From: Cucumis sativus
Taxonomy: Eukaryota > Streptophyta > Magnoliopsida > Cucurbitales > Cucurbitaceae
Direction: 5' to 3'
Length of the DNA: 64,000 bases
NCBI RefSeq assembly: GCF_000004075.3
Contig: NC_026656.2
Span: 21,586,607 to 21,650,606, forward strand
A program made the translations under genes and the position numbers. The notes under the pieces were generated by a model, which ran no database searches, was not told where the DNA came from, and saw only the letters and a program-made list of their open reading frames with translations. Positions 60,544 through 64,000 of the stretch are shown here, in pieces; positions within the stretch are counted from its first letter, which is position 1, and each line of letters begins with the position of its first letter.

Positions 60544-61543
60544 CACTACAAGAAAGTAGACCTTCTCTGACGCAGTCACACGTCGAAAAAACCATGATTT
60601 GCATCGGGCAAGGTATTTCTGACGTTTAAAGTGACGTCGGGAAAACCCTGGCAGGGACACTTTCTCTAACATGAGGCACGTCCACGTTGACGTAACATTC
60701 ACGAGCACAATGTGGTGATGTCGAAGAAACATACATATTTTCATTATATCAATGCTTATCATATTCAAAGTTTGAAACATACATATTTTTCAAAATTCAA
60801 TAAACAAATATACATACATACATAAATACATTTTCCTAAATTAATACATTTTTCTAAATTAAATAAACAAATACACATACATACATACGTTTTTCATTAT
60901 GTGTGTAATTTCTACATTTCAAATATACACACATACATACATTTTTCATTATGTAATACATACATACGGACAAATCTATGTAATTTCTAAATTCTAAAAT
61001 ACATAGATACATACAATTTTCTAATATCTAACAAATATACATTTAAATCATATAAATTTATATAACAAACATATATAAAATTTAATATTCTAATTTCAAA
61101 AAAAAAAAAAAACAACATTGGCAGTAAACAACAAGCGGAGGAACGGACAGAGGTGGTGACACTAATGACAGTGGCGAAGACGGATGACGATGACACTCAT
61201 GGCAACAGCAAAGACGGGTGGCGGCCCAACAACGAAGGCAACAAACTCTCTTAGCTCTCTTTCGGTTGATTTTTCTTTTCTTTCTTTTGTTTTTTGTGTT
61301 CTATGTTGAAGGAGAAGAAATAGAGTAAACAATCTCCAACGTGCTCGGAGATGTCGGGTAATCACATTTTTCCGACGTCCCTCTGCCACATATCGGAGAA
61401 AGGTGACGTTTTGAAATTAATACATCGAGGAACATGCCTTACGTCGACGCGACTATGCGTGCGTCGGCGTTGGGTGGTCAACGTCGATGCACGGTTCGCT
61501 AACGCCTTATGCCGCGTCAAAATTCCTTCAATTTCTTGTAATG
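60544..61543. mobile_element. non-autonomous CACTA (En/Spm-type) DNA transposon
   Basis: The left end is CACTACAAGAAA (60544-60555), the hallmark CACTA terminus. The right end is TTTCTTGTAATG (61532-61543), its inverted repeat with one mismatch. AAC flanks both sides (60541-60543 and 61544-61546), matching the 3-bp target duplication of the class. Subterminal regions at both ends are dense in ACGTC/GACGT motifs, as expected for transposase-binding repeats. The element is exactly 1000 bp and codes for no transposase, so it would need one in trans. The interior holds CATA microsatellite DNA (about 60780-60970). The open frames within it are not genes. Confidence 0.88.
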
Positions 61544-61546
61544 AAC

Positions 61547-64000
61547 TATTCGAATTCCCAACAGTGTCATATAGAGAAAGAGTGTGTACGACTAGACTTC
61601 ACACCTGCTTTTACCTTCTTTGATGTTACGGTTGATCCACATGTTAACATCAAAATAATCTGAACACAAAAATAATAATATTCATAACTTACATAATACT
61701 TATAAAATTCACAAAATTTGATTCCAACACATAATTCAAATTTTATTTAATATAAAATAAAAGAATATATATCTTTTTTAAGAAAAAAGGAATTAGAGAA
61801 AGGAGTTCATTGATGGATTGAGTTTACCAAACACATTACCTAAATGAATCTCTCCCACGTGAAACTTTTTCTTTCATTCTTTTGTTTAATTAAAGAGCTT
61901 TTTTTTAGATAATTGAAATGAATATTATTTAGTGAATGTGTGTTGGTTTCACCATCAATCATTGGGTACCATATTATATTAACTCTAAAACCCCATTAAC
62001 ACCATCTTTATTCTAATCTTGAAGGGTAGTAACGTCAATTCCCCCTTTCTTTTCTTGGGATGATTGAAACCCGATGGATCATCTTTTGTTTGAATCTTTA
62101 CGGATCAATCTCTCCCAAATACTCTCTTTACCTCAAAAGTATTTCTTTTCTTTATATATACTATTTTAGTCAATGTATTTCAATTCTATTTTGTGATTCC
62201 AACTTTATCGAAATTAGTTAAATAGTAATAATTATTTCAACTAACAATTTTCATATCTCACCTTAGTTTTTGTACTTTTTAATTTTTTAATAATCTACTA
62301 ATCCTATCTTTACATTTGGAACAACGTGTACGAACAGAATGGGATTTTCGAACTAATTAGAAATTTGATATTTTTATAAAATACAAATCTACTTCATAAA
62401 ATAACTATAAAAATAAGCATTATACGTTATGAACTAATTTGTTATAGATTTGAGAGTGACAGATACTAAAGTTTAAGAAAAAAATGTTATAGATTTAAAA
62501 GTATAGAGACTAAATTGTTACAAATCAAAGTGAGTGAACATAGTTGTTACTTTCACGAAAATTGAAATATCATACGTTTTTCAACTAAACAATTAAGAAT
62601 ATATTTTTAAAATATAAATAGAGGTACGAAAATGTTATTTTAACAATAATTCTATCTTTCTTTTTTATTAGTTGTTCATTTTTTTTTTTATCTCTTCACT
62701 TGAGTTAGTCCTTTCACTTTTAATTTATCTTTAAAAAAACAATCAATGTAGTTAGTTTATTGTTCTTCTTAAAAAAAAACAGCATATAATTAATATTTTC
62801 ATCCTTAATTAAGAAAATATATTTAAATAGTATTGTTTGGAAAAGAAAGCTTATTATAATCCAATTAATTTAGAAAAAGAAAAATGGTCAAAAATCCCAT
62901 GCACTAAAAGTATAATGAAATCTAAAGGGTATGGACAACAATCTATTTTAAGTAAAATATTTTATCCCATTCAATTAGTTTTTTTTTGTATGGATTATCC
63001 AATCAAATGTTATAAACCTCTTTTTAAATAACAAAATTTTTAAAAATATTTATAAATATAATAAAAAAACTACAATATATTTATATAGACTTATTTGTGA
63101 CTATATATATATAATATTTTGATATGTTGCAATTTACCTTAAATAGAATATATGATATTTTTTAACTATTTAAATTCATTTTATAGAAATAACCCAAAAT
63201 TATAAATGATATAGTAAGTATTAATAAATTACCTTGTAATTAGGTAGTAAGCCAAACAAACAGCCAAGAAAATGACTCTAATATTAAATTCATCCCTAAA
63301 ATAATCCAACAATAAAACAAAGGGTCAATTTAGTCAATAAAACAACTAAAATATTAAATGAAAAAAAGTTTAAATTCAAATTATTTTTTTAACTCTATGT
63401 AAAACAAATGCTCAACTTCATTGATCTATAAATTGTGAAAGATATATTTAAGTTGAAAAATTATTTAAAATAAAAACGTTAAAAATATCTAAAACTATAG
63501 TCAAATAAAACAATACAATCAACTTAGTTTATAAAACTCAACCTAAATTTAAATTACATTGAGAGTTTTACAATAATTTTACATTTGTAAAAAAGATTTA
63601 GGAGTAATGTCAACAAAAGGTTGAATCGATATTTTGATTGCATCAAAGTTTCATTTAAAAAATATTGTATAATACATTTAAAACTAGCAAAATAGAATAA
63701 TTAAAATTTAAAAAAATTATAAAGGACACGTGGAATATTTCGAAGATGGTTGCATGTAAAAAAATTGGGAACCTACGGTAATGATATTAACTATTTAATA
63801 TTACATATTATAAATGCAGACAAAACAACATTCCACCTCTAATTTTTTTTAATTAAATTTATTTCTTTCTTATAAGAAGTTGCTTCATAATTTCAAATTC
63901 TGTACATTCCACTTTTTCTTTAATATATATATTAATTTCTTAGAATTCCATGTGATCATTTTCGATTTTATTATTATAGAAGAATACTAGAATTGGAAAA
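61547..64000. other. AT-rich intergenic sequence to window end
   Basis: No gene or element with clear ends is seen. Some MITE-like AT phrases (about 63020-63160) recur weakly. Confidence 0.4.

Noticed and set aside
60523-61623. Open frames within and next to the CACTA element
   Set aside because: They arise in GC-rich subterminal repeats of a non-autonomous transposon and carry no transposase motifs.
1-64000. Known microRNA, tRNA, rRNA or CRISPR features
   Set aside because: I looked for common mature plant microRNA sequences and tRNA box pairs by eye. Only the SINE-like box A/B pair was found, and no structured RNA gene could be supported.

Overview
The window is nuclear DNA from a flowering plant. 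Genes have several exons with GT-AG introns, intergenic DNA is very AT-rich, and plant transposon classes (CACTA, LTR, SINE-like) are present. The protein families and repeats look like those of a cucurbit such as Cucumis, but that genus-level guess is inference. All exon models were built by eye from splice sites and paralogue comparison.

The left half (about 1.3-34.3 kb) is a cluster of clade II glutamate receptor-like (GLR) ion channel genes. Two intact genes lie on + (1319-7003 and 8381-12979) and two on - (14241-18317 and 21364-26506). A 5'-truncated, frameshifted copy of the third gene lies on - at about 31.4-34.3 kb, and a roughly 200-bp relic resembling the intron 4/exon 5 junction of the second gene lies near 30.6 kb. 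The four genes encode about 907-929 residues each: signal peptide, bilobed amino-terminal domain, S1/S2 ligand-binding domain, pore and three membrane helices. They share exon phases, but two of the four carry an extra intron at one identical site. Solo LTRs, duplicated flanks and microsatellites are scattered through the cluster.

The middle (38.7-50.3 kb) holds three unrelated genes: a secreted glycine-rich protein (38759-39334, +), a six-exon plastid-type DUF1997 protein (40532-42965, +) with a SINE-like insertion in intron 3, and a single-exon SIAMESE-RELATED (SMR1-like) cyclin-dependent kinase inhibitor (49860-50231, -). A decayed coding relic of unknown identity lies at 43.8-44.8 kb.

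The right end (50.3-64 kb) has no protein gene I can support. It holds AT-rich DNA, an isolated G-box/ACGT promoter-like island near 54.1 kb, dispersed MITE-like repeats, a GAGCTTAGTGAG-type minisatellite (59.6-60.5 kb) and, directly beside it, a 1000-bp non-autonomous CACTA transposon (60544-61543) with matching 3-bp target duplications.

I found no tRNA, rRNA, known microRNA or CRISPR array. The main points of interest are evolutionary: paralogue-specific intron presence, patchy divergence between a gene and its pseudogene that suggests gene conversion, C-terminal truncation by frameshift, and a shared ACGT-TATA core promoter block in two paralogues.
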